Below are positions 25,391-38,600 of a stretch of DNA of 64,000 bases, piece by piece. The stretch spans positions 173,793,144 through 173,857,143 of the forward strand of contig CM051461.1 in NCBI GenBank assembly GCA_028095005.1. The letters are read 5' to 3'. Numbering within the stretch: position 1 is the stretch's first letter; each line of letters begins with the position of its first letter. The stretch is from Rhynchospora pubera. Its lineage: Eukaryota; Streptophyta; Magnoliopsida; Poales; Cyperaceae. A program made the translations under genes and the position numbers. The notes beneath the pieces were generated by a model. That model worked only from the letters and a program-made list of their open reading frames with translations, made no database searches and was not told where the DNA came from.

Positions 25391-27600
25391 TGGAGTTTAA
25401 CATATCAGGATGGGTTTAAACTTTTGCCGTTCTAAACATGTACTTTTTATTGTTTGCTTAGCTTAAAGTTTCAGATAAAAGCGCAATAGATATCTAAACA
25501 TTTATCCCCGAACTCAGTGCTTTGTGACAGGAGCTACAAAACAAAGATCTCAGGTAAGTGCCCTTGTGGCATGCTTAAAAATAGTCAGCTACAATACATT
25601 TGCAGCGTGTTTGGAGCGTCTGTTAGTCATGTTTTAATCAATTTTAGCTTAAATAACCTGACATATTTGAGCAAATAATACTGAATGATGCCGTGAGAAA
25701 TCTCTTATACATGTCACTTTGGTTGATGTATGCTTAGGTTCTCTCTGGTCTATATTTGTCCTATTCACTGGATTTTAGTGTACAAATTCAATCATCCATA
25801 TCTAAATTGTTAGTTACTTCTTAGAAAAGCCAGATACCGCTTGACATCCGTCTAATCTTCAAATAAATAAATAAATAAATAAGAAGGCAGATACCAACCG
25901 CCAGTTTTATCTGTCCATGGAATTTATATCACCTAACAGGCTAACACAGCCAAAAACTTAATAAGATTGCCTGTTTTAAAAATGTAGTTGTGTAATATCG
26001 CTTTCGTATTAAATATATCATCACTTTTTGGCATAAATGGAGATGTCGCTATGACGTGGCGGCAGGTTGGACGCAATTCAATTACCCATCTTAACATAAG
26101 ATTATTGATAACTGCTTCCAAGTCAAATGTGCGAGTACAGTTGATAACTTGATATTTTGAAGTACACCTATATCAATATCAATGCTGATGTTTGAAAGAA
26201 CAGAAAAAAATAAATAAAAGTAGAAATTGAAGGTGCCATTTCTTATATTTCCCGCCAATGTTTTACCACACAGTTTGTTCTCAATTTCGACTATGAAAAA
26301 AGAAGATTGATAATTGTAGTGAACTTTTTTGAGGCGAGAACATACGATAATAAGAGTTTAATGCATATTAATTTGCAGTTTCTAAATTAAAAGAAAGACA
26401 AATTTTTCCTTGCTTCAATAAGGTTTTGGTAGAAAATATATATTGCACGGACTGCATCCGAACGTGAAATGTGGCTTCAGAGACCAATTAATGATATGGC
26501 CCCATTCACTCTGAAATCAGAAATTTACACTTTAAATTCTTTTGAACTGGCCACATTTTTTTCTGTTTGTAATTCTTATAAACTCAAGGACTATTTATTT
26601 TTATGCCATAGGTTCATCATTGGTATTAGTAACTGACAAATTATTGTACGCACCAGAGGGCTGGGAAAGATAATTATTGTGAGAAATGTTCTTATATATT
26701 ATCCCTTGTCAAAAATTGAAGCGAATATTTTCATTGAAAATGTTAACTTTCTATTTTCTAAATTTCAAATGTTGACTCCCAACCTATTGTATTAAGAGAT
26801 AGTTCCAGTGTGTATTAGGTTATAAGTACGTACTTGCTGTCTCTATCCAGCCGTGTTGACTATTTATGTGTAAAGTGGTACCTACTAATATAAAATTCTC
26901 TTTTTTTTTTAATATCACACTAGAAACGTTGTGATACCTCATTAATTGTATGATTGTAACCGGCCATAATAAAGCATTAAGATTTTAATTGAGTTCGACT
27001 ATTTTTAGAATGAATCATTGTGATATATAAAGTGAACTGCTGTACGTAATTCTGTAAAGAACTATGGTATTTGGTTAAGACTTTTTTAATTAAAAAAAAT
27101 CGATTTTTGACTTCTTAACTTATCTATTTATTTTTTTGTTCAAGAAATATTTAAATTAAAATGAATCCGGATTGTATTTAAGTGGATCATTACAATGTTT
27201 AAAATGAACCCTACTGATGTTATCAATGACGATATTGTTATATCAGCTCCCTAAAAAAATATTATTACTTCATTAATTGGCAGGATATTCCTTCATTGTG
27301 ACATTCAACTGTGCATAAAACTATAACAATAACAATACTTTTGTTAATTCTTTACTAACACTACTTGACATGTCGAGGGATATCCACTTTCTAGAGAAGA
27401 ATATGCCTTACTTAAATAGTCAACCTTTTTTATTTATCAGTTTTGTAAGCAATTTTTGTTCTTATTGTATGTCCCATTTTCTTTATTTTGGTGAATAGAA
27501 TAGAAGATATTCTGAATCATTTGTTATGTCCTGACTTCTCCGAGTAATGATGTATGCCGATATTCTCATCCTTTGTTGTATGTGAAGTTGCGATGATATT
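25391..27600. other. AT-rich intergenic region
   Basis: No gene, RNA or element with clear ends found. It contains an (AAAT)n microsatellite at 25,860-25,883. Frames present are short and lysine/asparagine/phenylalanine-biased. Confidence 0.45.
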
Positions 27601-27632
27601 CCCCCCCCCCCCCCCCCCCTTTTTTTTTTTTT
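27601..27632. repeat. C19-T13 homopolymer tract
   Basis: A run of 19 C followed by 13 T. Similar shorter C-then-T runs occur inside the giant hAT (14,505-14,516, 14,603-14,618, 14,785-14,800). Confidence 0.8.
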
Positions 27633-27799
27633 GGTAAAGAATGTGATGGAATATGTTCTGAAAGGTGATGGTACCGCACTCTTTCACTTTGTTTTTTTTT
27701 TAATGTATGGTGGTACTGGTACTATTAATTTTCAAACCGAAGAAGATGTACGTAGCAGGCTTTTATTCGCTCCCTTGTTCAATAATGGGACTAAAATAA

Positions 27800-28080
27800 G
27801 AAAACAAGTGTAAATAGTCTCTTTCTTATTCCTAACCATCCAAATTCTTTACAAAATTACACACTTTCCAATATTATTCCTCTTATTCCTCTTGGCTCCG
27901 TTTGAATTTCATTTGGAAAGAAAGAAAGAAAAAATAAGAGAATAAATTTATTATAAACAATTCAAACTCTTTACATAGTTACACACTTTTCAATACTTCT
28001 TCACACTTCTTCCCTTCTTCCCTTCTACACACCTTATCCAAACGGAACCTTTATTATTCTTTAGCAATCCAAACGGAGCC
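27800..28080. mobile_element. Nested GGCTCCGTTTGGA-type MITE copies
   Basis: A copy starts at 27,894 (GGCTCCGTTTG) with two possible right ends, CAAACGGAACC (28,049) and CAAACGGAGCC (28,080). Upstream, 27,815-27,885 repeats the family core (CAAATTCTTTACAAAATTACACAC), suggesting a truncated copy interrupted by another. Flanking 3-bp duplications do not match here, unlike the other copies. Confidence 0.65.
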
Positions 28081-29552
28081 TAAGAAGAGAACAATTGTTA
28101 CTTCACGAAAAAAAAATTAAATAAAATAGGAAGATTATGCTCTAGCATCTTGCTAGAAGAGAACCAACAAGCCTATATGTTTGAGGAAAAGGACATTTTA
28201 TACTGAAAAAGAAAATGCACTTTGCTTAGTCAAAAGTCCGCAAAATTAAAAGAGATGAAAATGAGCAAAAATGTCGGAATGCCTAATTTGGTGTTTTTCT
28301 TGGCCCTTTGTATAAAATAAAAGAGATGGAATTCTTCTGGTATCCATCTAACCGTGGGAAATGTTCCGTTTTCTATTCGTACGTGTCATTGGAATTGGCA
28401 ACTCACGTTAGTGGCAGAGCCAAAAATTTAATACAATTAGGTTCACCAAAATTTATAATATTAAAATTATCATAATAAATTCATATGGATTCCATCGTAC
28501 ATCTATTACTCATTTACTCTACAAATTCAAATTTTAAATGTAGAAACGAAAATTATAGGTTGGGTTCAATAATGATAATTTACATAAATATTTATGAGAT
28601 TCAAATAGAAAGAATTTAAAACAAAATTGCATTTTATAACTATAAGTATTTATCTCTAATAACAAAATTTTAAAAAAATGGATGACATTGACCCCTATTC
28701 TTTAAATGTGGATCCTCCCATATCGATCTTCTCATGCAAAAAAAAAAAAAGGATGGATACCTATATTTGCAATAAAAATAGAATAAGAGAATGTGACGCC
28801 TCAATTTTGCAGGATTACAATTTAGACATCATAAACAAAATTGTTTCTAAAAACTTCATTGCTTTGGTAATTGGTAGTTTCTAATTTATTTCTCATGTTG
28901 CTTAGAGAGCTCTTTCAACAATATCTAAAAGGTTATGGATTGATTTTGTGTGTTCAACGCAACTAATCATGTGTTCTTCATGCGTTGAATTCAACACCAT
29001 GCATATTGCATTGATCCTCTAGTTTAACACTTTGTCAATGTGTTCAGAAAGCTCTCTCAACAGATGATGTGATATATAAGTCGTTTTATATCTAAGAGAG
29101 AACTAAGTTTACAAAGAAATTGTCGATTATCAAGTTTGGAAGTTTGACAAATTAATTGAGAAATCTTTTGAGTTATGTTTAATTAAAGAAGTAATACTTG
29201 CTATAACAGTGTAGTGGATGTTTAGCTCATAATCTCATATATAGGCACTGGAAACCAATACTAAGAAATTAATATTATATTAAGTTAAACAATCTTATTT
29301 TAAAAATATAATGATGATGATGATAATAAAATAAGTTTTCCAACAAAAGCGGACTCACGATTAAGACCCCAAATCGAACTTAGTAAAATGACAGTTTCAA
29401 TGAGATTGCTAGAATTTAGGACTCAGCAGCTCATTTTAAGTTCAGATTATAAAATCTCAAATTAATATTTCTAATATTAAAATTAGAACACCTAAAATTA
29501 AATTCATAAAAAATTCGAACAAATCATGTTGTCATTGTTAATTGGTTATAAC
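28081..29552. other. AT-rich intergenic region
   Basis: No supportable gene. The reading frame at 28,678-28,884 is short with no motif. Confidence 0.45.
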
Positions 29553-29555
29553 GAT

Positions 29556-29695
29556 GGCTCCGTTTGGATGAGTCCTAGAAATTAAAGAATAAGGGAGTAA
29601 ATTTATTATAAACAATCCAAACTCTTCACAAAATTACACACTTCCCAATACTTCTTCCCTTATTCCTCTTATTTCCACACCATCCAAACGGAGCC
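29556..29695. mobile_element. MITE, GGCTCCGTTTGGAT family, 140 bp
   Basis: Perfect terminal inverted repeats GGCTCCGTTTGGATG / CATCCAAACGGAGCC, flanked on both sides by GAT (29,553-29,555 and 29,696-29,698). It carries the family core TTTATTATAAACAATCCAAA and CACAAAATTACACAC. Confidence 0.88.
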
Positions 29696-29931
29696 GATAA
29701 GAAGAACTATGCCATTCTCTCTGCGATTATTCTAATTATTTTAAAATAAAACTTAAAATCACTCTTATATTCTATTGAACAATAAAAATTTAATCAAAAT
29801 AATTTATTTATAGTCCATATATAATATAGCAATTACTAGATTCGTTTATTATTCAATCCCTTGATCAAGTCTCAAATGAATTTCAAAATTCATAAAACTT
29901 ATCACTCATCCAATTCAACAACATCAACGGT

Positions 29932-30133
29932 TTAATTGAAATGGATGTGAAGTCCTTGACAGCCACTGTCAATTTTCTAAAAAAAAATATATCAACGGTT
30001 TAAATTAGACGTTTGAGTTTAAATTTTAAAAGTATATTGTTCACGATAAATAGACGAACAAAAAAGGTCTAAACTGAAAACACATGCACCATATCTGATC
30101 ACACAGTTGGGACTTCACATCCATTTCAATTAA
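29932..30133. mobile_element. Small MITE-like inverted-repeat element
   Basis: TTAATTGAAATGGATGTGAA (with GTCC following) at 29,932-29,955 is perfectly complementary to 30,110-30,133, a 24-bp inverted repeat about 200 bp apart. No target duplication was identified. Confidence 0.65.
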
Positions 30134-32702
30134 TTCATTTGGAAGTTAAATGCCATTCGTAGTGGTTGAATTTGGTATCATAAATTTGGACACGCCAGCT
30201 GCAATATGTACTTTTTATTGACTATTGTCCATGCGACATGGTCCCTTTCACTCAGTTCTTTTTATAAAGTCAAAATGTCAAATGTAGTATATTCAACGCC
30301 AGTTGTACTAGCTAGAGACCGGGCCGGCCAGCTGTATTTTTTGTACCCTTAGTATGTGGATAATTTTTCATTTTACAAAAAAGGTAAATAATTAGTTTTG
30401 GCATTCCGAATCAAAATTGCAATAATAAATAAATTGATAGATTGAATATAATAATTTTGTTGTTAGGTTTAAAGTTCGAGGACGATTTTCCTTGAGTTCA
30501 ATTTGATAATTACATTTAACTAGTTTTTTCAAATCAATTTCTATTGCTTATAAATAAAGTTATCGAAATTGCAACACTCATGAACTAAACTCTTTTTTAT
30601 TTTATGAAAACTAAACTAAGCTCGAATTAGATATAAAGTCGTCCTAATTTGATTTGTTAACCAACTCAAATCTGATGTTGCGCTACACTGTGTAGCGTAA
30701 CAATTCAGACAGTTCAAAAACAATACCAATCTGCATTTATTATAGAAAAATTGAGAAAAATAAGAAAACTATTAGATTGATTTCGAAAAATCAAGATTGT
30801 TGCGCTATACGATGTGCGCTACAGAGAATTTGCTTCCTTAATTTTGTTAACACCTTTAGATATGAGTGGTGATTTTTTTTTTCCTCCACATACGTGCATG
30901 CTTTGGATCCATCTAATTAAATGTGATATATAATAAATTAATGAGACAGTCTCTTGAGAAATTTCGAAGAAACATCTATATATGGACTGTATATTGACTA
31001 AATCAAACTGTGCAGATATTTATTGCAAGCAAATTAAGGTTAAACGAATAATTAGGTACATTATTAATTCTCGGTAAGAGGAAAGGTATATGATCCATGT
31101 GAATTCAAACGTGTCATTGACTCACAATCATGCAATATGCAGTATTTTCTTTTATTCAAATTTTTTTTCACCGGATGTTTTTCAAAACATTAATTAGTCG
31201 CAGGTGTCGGTGGAAAACAGTGTACCGAGACAAAATTAATCTAAAAATATAAGAAATAAAATCTAGAATGAGAAGCTATAATCAATTAATCCCTCTGGAA
31301 CAGCAAGCTCCCTAATTGACGAAATTTTTTGTGACTTATAAAATTTATCCGACCCAGTTGCGAAAAATTTATGGACACTACTTCAATTCCAACTATTTAT
31401 ACAATAAATTAAGAATGTCTAAATTAGAGATGTCTTATAAAATTTTTAGTTCCATTCTGAGGTTTAACTTCAACTACACAGACATTATTGTTTTAGTTAA
31501 TTCAGAATAAATATATGATATTTCCTGTTGCAAACCATTTTGACATTTTTAATAGAGTGATCACATGTAAGTACAACCCTTTGGCATTAATAAATGTATT
31601 GCTAAAAAAATAATAATTTTACAAATAGATCCGTACAATTAAAACTTGTTAAATTGTTTACAAAGTCGTTGAAACATATATATAAAGTCACGGCCATTTT
31701 TCATATACTTCCCATTTTGAAACATGTTAATGCAAGTTACGACCAAACAATTAGTTTAAAAATGTCATTAATTGGTGCTACTTCGTAGGAACTAGTTCCC
31801 TGAAATTCATACAAGGGATACTCCGGCGAATGAAATTCTTTACTTAACAATCCTATCAAACTAGTAAAAAGAAGAAAAAAGGACAACATTATTTAAAAAA
31901 AATGAAAATAATAGCCTATTAAATAATTAAATAACTAGCTAGAGAAAATTGCCTCACCGCCATCCGTTTGGGATGTCATGCGCGGTGCACCACTCGTCTT
32001 ACTTCATAAATTGGATTATTTAGCCTTTGCTTTTGATCTCCTATGGCCAGGAATTCTGTAATAAGCAAGAGCAATTATGGGGCCCATTTAAATATTAATT
32101 AATCATAAATTCGTAATTTAGTTTAAACATCACGATTTTGTAATGTAATTTTTATGATTAAAATCATTATTGCAGCAGCCATATAATTACATCGTACTTT
32201 AGAGTTTCCTTGATGATGAACTAATAATTATTAACATACTATGAGCAAAATAATCTCATGAATTTGATCTAAAAGATATATGACAATGAGGTAAATTTTA
32301 TCTTATAAATATATAATTATCTTGCCTAACAGACTAACAGTTATAGAGATGGATTCTTCTAGCCAAACTGAAAATACTGTCGCTGTAAATTTCAATGTCT
32401 AGTATTTTTGCACAATACAGCACACCATTAGTCACAAAAAGATCTAGAATTTATCCAACCAACCTTGGGACTTAGCAGCGAATCGACGACGGAATAAAGG
32501 AATATTCTACTACTACAGCTTCTGCGTGCATTCTTGCAGATACGCTACCTATACTAAAAATAATCTAGGAGTGCAAAACCAAAAATTAAATTTTAGGACT
32601 TACAGGTGCAGTGCTGCATGTACCCTTCGATGGTACCAGATGGCTCTAATCTATTCTTTATTTTGTTTAGAAAGAACCAAAATTTGGCCCAGCAAAAAAC
32701 AG
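30134..32702. other. AT-rich intergenic region
   Basis: Nothing coding recognised. A 23-bp near-perfect palindrome lies at 30,678-30,700 (see findings). Confidence 0.45.
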
Positions 32703-32705
32703 TAA

Positions 32706-32871
32706 GGTGCGTTTGGATCGCTTAGGAATTTGGAGAATTTGGAGAAGTTGCAATTCCTAGAATAAATTTATTGGGAAGTGTGTAACTTTGTGAAGAGTTT
32801 GGATTGTTTATAATAAATTTATGGTAGGAAAATGAAATTCCCCAAATTCCTTGGGGAATCCAAACAGCCCC
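32706..32871. mobile_element. MITE, GGTGCGTTTGGAT variant, 166 bp
   Basis: The left end GGTGCGTTTGGAT and right end ATCCAAACAGCCCC are imperfect inverted repeats. Both flanks are TAA (32,703-32,705; 32,872-32,874). The core is in the opposite orientation to the 29,556 copy (AATAAATTTATTGGGAAGTG). Confidence 0.85.
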
Positions 32872-33194
32872 TAAAGTAACAGTAAAGTAGTTTTTTTTTT
32901 TTTAAAAAGTTGGAAATCGTGATTTGGTTAGAGTTTTAAATTCGTATCCACTACCATAATTATTGTGTTAGACGTTCTATATATGGCATCCGATTTCATT
33001 GTCTCATTAAGATTAGCCGATATGACAAGATACAATGTGACTTATTAAGTTTTTTTTTCTTTTGCAGAATGTAGATAGACTCATCATAGTTTTGACATGA
33101 CAATTTTTGGCGGCATACATGAATTGGTAGAATGCCTTATGTATAAATAAAATTTATAATTTTGTCTCCATCTAATTCTTTTTATTACAATGAA

Positions 33195-33565
33195 TAATGA
33201 TAGAGCCAAACTTTTTGACATACAAGTCCTTCCTTCAAAATGGGACTAAATTTAAAATCTCAAGTTGAAAATGATCAATCTGAATCACTTAATGGGTTTT
33301 TCATATTGAAATTTCATTGGAGATTGAATTTTATATCTTTTATATTTTACTAATTTCATATTTTTAGAAATTTGATTTATTAGACTATTCATAATCTTTA
33401 AATTTTTTTAGTTTTAAAAGTACTAAAATGTTTCTAAAAGATTACCAGCAAGATTTCAATGTGAAGAACGTATTGGACAGTTCGGATAGATCATTTGCAA
33501 TTTGAGATTTCAGATCTAATCATGTTTGATAGGCTAATCTACCAAACATATTAATTCTAGCATTA
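33195..33565. mobile_element. Degenerate hairpin MITE (element D)
   Basis: The left end AATGATAGAGCCAAAC and right end TTCTAGCATTAA resemble the termini of the intron-7 MITE of gene A. The interior has the family's AAATTT..TTAGAAA..AAATT pattern, with ATTGGACAGTTCGGAT near the right end, resembling the 58,470 element. Confidence 0.5.
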
Positions 33566-33959
33566 ATTAGTCCATTATTATGATCAATTATATTTATATG
33601 AAGTTGTTTCTTGCAAATCTTGTAGATAAAATTAGATGTTGAGATTGATATGCATATTTTTTTTTTCTACCAGAAGTGAGATTATTTATTTATACTTGAA
33701 TAACATAAAGTGAAAATATAATGACGTATGTTTATTCGATATATATAGTTTGTCGCAGTCGATATCTTATGCAACGAATCTTACTACATGTTGCATTCCT
33801 TTGTCTAATTACTGTGGGTCCCTAGCATATTTCATTTATTTTTCAATCTGTGATTGTTACTCGCGGGCACTCCACGAGTGCAATTTGGATAGCCATAACA
33901 GCGCTATGTGACAATTATTTGAATATTTTGTTTAACCAAAACGAGACTGTCTGTCTGAT

Positions 33960-34126
33960 GGGCTTGTTTGGATTTCCGAAGGAATTTGAAGAATTTTATT
34001 TTTCTACCATAAATTTATTATAAACAATCTAAATTTTTCACAAAATTATACACTTCCTAATAAATTTATTCCTAGAAATTGTAACTTTCTCAAATTCTTC
34101 AAATTCCTAAGCGATCCAAACGGCCC
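33960..34126. mobile_element. MITE, GGGCTTGTTTGGAT variant, 167 bp
   Basis: Inverted termini GGGCTTGTTTGGAT / ATCCAAACGGCCC flanked by GAT on both sides (33,957-33,959; 34,127-34,129). It carries the same core as the other family members (ATAAATTTATTATAAACAAT). Confidence 0.85.
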
Positions 34127-34129
34127 GAT

Positions 34130-35635
34130 AGGAAGAGGCGATGAGAACTCTCATGGTGGTCCCCACACTTCTTAACTCTTCAAATATTTTTCACTTATTT
34201 TTGTGACAACTGACAAGCCCCTAAACGGGTAAGGCGGTAACCCCCTACTTGCCCAGAGCAGAAATTTTCCCTGAAGATACTTGGTTAGACATGGTGTACC
34301 ACATTATTGGAAATAATGTAATGTATGTGGAGCCATATGTACATAATACATCTAATTTAATAACAATAGTAATACTTATTTTAGTTGATATAGTACAGTA
34401 TTTACAATTGTAATTTTATTACTTTCATCCTATTGGCTACTAGTAATGCATGCATATTTAATAGACAAATTTATCTTTTTTATCCCCCCCCCAAAAAAAA
34501 AAAGAGAAAGAGAACATCAAAAGAAGTTAGAATTATATAATAATAATGATTAATGGTTCAAAATTGATTTGATTCTAAAGGATTATAGTATAAAAATTTT
34601 AATAATCAATATTTATTTTCGACAAAATAAGAATTGAATGTGATTATTTCATAAATAATAATGATTTGTATTTTATTTTCTTGACATTGATTTATCTTTG
34701 ACAATATCCGTATTATGATAATTGTATTTATGGCTAGTTTAATTGTTCGAAAATAAATAAGAATAAGGAATAGAAAAGAGGGAAGTGTGTATAACAAAAA
34801 ATGGAATAAATCAAAGAATACAAACTCATTTTAATTTCACTTTGCATCTTTTCTTTTTCCACAAACACATGTTATGCGGAATGAGACTCTATCTTTTTTT
34901 TCCTCTTTGTTATTTTTAAGCAACCAAACATACTCATCGATCTAATAGATAAAATAATCATACTTTCTAACTATATAGATTAATAAATTGAGGGTCCATA
35001 ATTTTCTTACACTGCCAAACCATTATTTTTACTCTAATAGTAATCAAATTGAACTTTTTTTAAAAAAAATTGCTATTCAGTAGGAAGGAGTTTGTTACAA
35101 GTGCAAAATATAAATTAATTATTATGATATTTAATAGTTCAGTTTATATAATTTGTTAGAGATACAAAATTATGAGTTCAGATTTATCTCCTGTATACTG
35201 TACGTCCGTACTCCTGTTCCATTTATATACATCAAATAAAACTACATCCTTCACCTATCCTAGACTCCTAGCTTGAGAACTTATATCTGAAGCGGTTCCA
35301 GCCACTCATACGATAGCGGGCTCCACAAGTCAGTGTAAGTTCAATTTGCAACAGGTTTTATCTTATAATTTCTTATGTAAACGCTCTTTCTCTAACAGTA
35401 ACAGCTCATTTTACCATCTCATCGCCTTTCCTCACAAAGTAGAAGCATCTCCAAAAAGCGCTCTCTCTCTCTTGATTTCTTCTTTTTCGATAGTACGACA
35501 AAAGCGCCGTACAAAGACACCTCTTGTCAGATGTAACTAAACACACTCCAATTGGCATACCTTTTTCAACATATCTTTGCTGTTTCTACCCCGTGAGACT
35601 GTGAGAGGTCGATTTCTCAAGGAAAAGGGTCTCTA
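34130..35635. other. Intergenic, upstream of gene B
   Basis: AT-rich, no gene. The segment nearest gene B (35,350-35,635) is less AT-rich and includes CTCTCTCTCTCTTG at about 35,461-35,474. It is probably promoter and 5' UTR; no definite TATA box. Confidence 0.45.
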
Positions 35636-38600
35636 ATGGAGGAAATAGAAGAGAGAAGGGAAGAGAATGAGGCGCCAATTGAAAAGGTGTATGTGGCAGT
35701 GGGGAAGGAGGCGAGGGAAAGCAAGGCGAATTTGATTTGGGCTTTGCAAAACTTCGATAGGAACAAACAACTTGTGATTGCTCATGTTCATAAGCCAGCA
35801 ACAACCATTAATATCAGTAAGAATTTCTTTCCTTGCAAATCGATCCTCATTTTCTCTCAAGTTCGTTTGTGTCTTGTTGAATACAATATCCTTTCTTTGG
35901 CTTGTAATGGTCCTACAGAAATTTTCTTTCTGTCTTTTACTTTTTCTTCTTCTTTTTTTTTCTTCTCTTTTGTTCTATCCCTAAAAGTTTTCAATAACCT
36001 CTTTTGTTTCCAAAGTAGGTATTACCAATAACCTCGTGTTTTTCTTCTTTGGCCTACTTATTTGTTCTTTTGGTCTTCTTTAGTTTTAATCGCTGAAAAT
36101 AACGGGAAGAAAAGACAACAATAATGTGGCCAAGCAACAACAAAGATGACCAATACAATGATATCTTTTTGGGTTTTAATTTTAGGATATTTGTTTCTAC
36201 TTGCGCACAATTTAATCTTGAGATTTTTGTTATTATATTAATAAGTGAGAAAGGGGATTTTGTGTGTCAGTTGTATGAATTGATCATAGTTATTCGTTGG
36301 AGTCGCTATTTGTTTTTTCTCTTGACGTAACCATGTCTTACTAATGGTCTTCTAGAAGCACGAGAATAAAATATTCTCTTTTTTTTAATATGAGAACTAA
36401 TTATGCTTGGAGCATATACCCACTTCTTTCTTTTTATTATATCTTAATATGGTTAGAGTGATCTAATCGGTTCAGGATTCCAAATACCAACAATGTTACA
36501 AGACTAGATATGGCCGGAACTGGGTTCTGAAAATGTAATGGGGCAGCCATCCAAAAACAATTATCAAGTTAGTTGGAATCATTATTATAGGCTAAGTACA
36601 AGATCATTATATCTGTAGACATGTAACATCATTGATGTGTGTAGACATGTAACATCAATTGATGTGTGACATATTGTGTATTTGATATCATCCAACTTGA
36701 GTTTTGCAAACAAAGAGTTTTGGAAAAACACATTATTAAGGATCTAAGATACATTCTAATTAAAAGACAGTTTCATATTTTATATGTTTTCAATACTATA
36801 TCTAGCTACTTACTTCATTACTACCAAACACTCCTTATTTATATTTACTTCACTTGCCACTTGCCAGTTATAATGATCATTAGAAAGATTGAGTAGAAAT
36901 ATAAAGAAATGGAATGCCCTATATGGAATGAAAATGAATAATTAAAAAAAAAGATATTTCTTGAATAATTTTAGCAATAGTATATTATGGTGTATATTGT
37001 GATTTTTCAGTAGAATAGTGGCAACATATTATGGTGTTTATTGTGATTTTTTAGTAGAAATACTAGCAATATATTATGGTGTTCATTGTGATTTTCCATG
37101 TTAAATGACTCATCTTATATTCCAAGTGTTATTCCTATTGAGCAAATTTGGGTGTATAATAAACGTGTTACTTTGCAAAAGCATTCTAGTTAGGACCATT
37201 AAAAAAAAGGGCACATTTAGATTTGTTCAACTCTGGCCCATTTTCCCTATTACTAAATTTGTTTTAGGCCTTTAGAAGGGAAGTTAGGATCAGCCCAACT
37301 GTCAATTAAAAACACAAAACAGGCAAGGCCTTGCCTGTTTGTAATCCTTCCTGGCCGAATTGAGCACAACTTCGTAAGAATAGACAAAGACTACTTTTAA
37401 AAGCTTCCAGTGGAATACAAAAAAATAAAAAAAATTTGTTAGCTGATTGTTGGTTGGTGGATTAGTCCATGGTTGCCAGCATGCTATCCCTACAGCTGCA
37501 AGGTTTTCATTTCTCTGTGTAGTTTTACGGTCTGTTTTTTTTTTTTTTTTTTTTTTTTGAGGGCTGGCTGGCGATTGCCAACTAGCAAAATTTCATTAAG
37601 TAAAAAAGAGTTACAAAAGTTTCAAAGAAAGGAAAAAAAAGAAAGAAAGAAAGAAAGCACTATCAGCCTATGAGCCTATTTACAAAAACAAAAACTAAGC
37701 ATGGAGCTTCCAAAGATCCAAGTTTGCCACTATTTAACGCATCAGATGATAATGGTTTGAAGCCTCAGAAGAGAAAATTTTGGCATTGTGTTCCTTCCAT
37801 AAGGTCCATTTTACGGCCTGTTTTCATGACAGACGTTTCCATTGTTTTTCTAATATTTAACTTTAAAGTAATTTGATGAAGTACAGAACATTATTTGAAA
37901 TATCTCTCCTGTTAGTCTGTTACATGATGTTAGAGTTGTAAATCCGTATTGTTTTTTCCAAGACAGAATCACGTTCCTAGATCTTTTTATCACCTATTCT
38001 TATCATGCTCCTAGATCTTTTGATCACCTATTCGTATCATGTTCCTAGATCTTTTGGTCACCTATTCTTATCGTGGTGGCAGTGAATTTTTGCATTGTGG
38101 TGGCTGTCACTATCTCAATAAAACAACTAAAGTTTTCTTGTTGCTCAGTATATGATGTTTTTCTCCTCCTATGGTGTTTCCTTACTGTCTTTGTAAATTA
38201 ACGAGCCTGCTTCTAATTCAAAATGTATCATCTCATGTGCTGGCCTGACTTTGCTATTGGTAGTAAATTTGATCTTGGCTGCACCAAAACAAAGTTTCAT
38301 GGTTCTGGCTAAGGATCCTATCAGGTTAAACTGGAATAGTGACTGAGCTAATATAAAAGTTCTTCCCTTTTTTTTACTTACACAATCATTGCAGCCTGCT
38401 GCTTATGCTCGCAGCACCATGAGTCTTCTTTATCTCTCACTTGCGTGTTTATATTTTCTTTCACCTTGTCATAAAAGAGTAGAGGTGTATATAGCAGATA
38501 TACTTGTTATCCTCTTTCTATTTGCTCTCCGTGCATGCCATATTGCCTAGCTTTTGTATGTTTCATTTTTACTCTTAGGAGGGTATTTTATTACCTGAAT

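Noticed and set aside
35636..36031. 131-codon frame as a small protein
   Set aside because: Only the first 60 codons are exon 1 of gene B; the rest is read-through into intron 1 (donor at 35,817).
36601..36670. CRISPR-like direct repeat (TGTAGACATGTAACATC twice)
   Set aside because: Only two copies, no regular spacers, in a plant intron; a simple tandem duplication.
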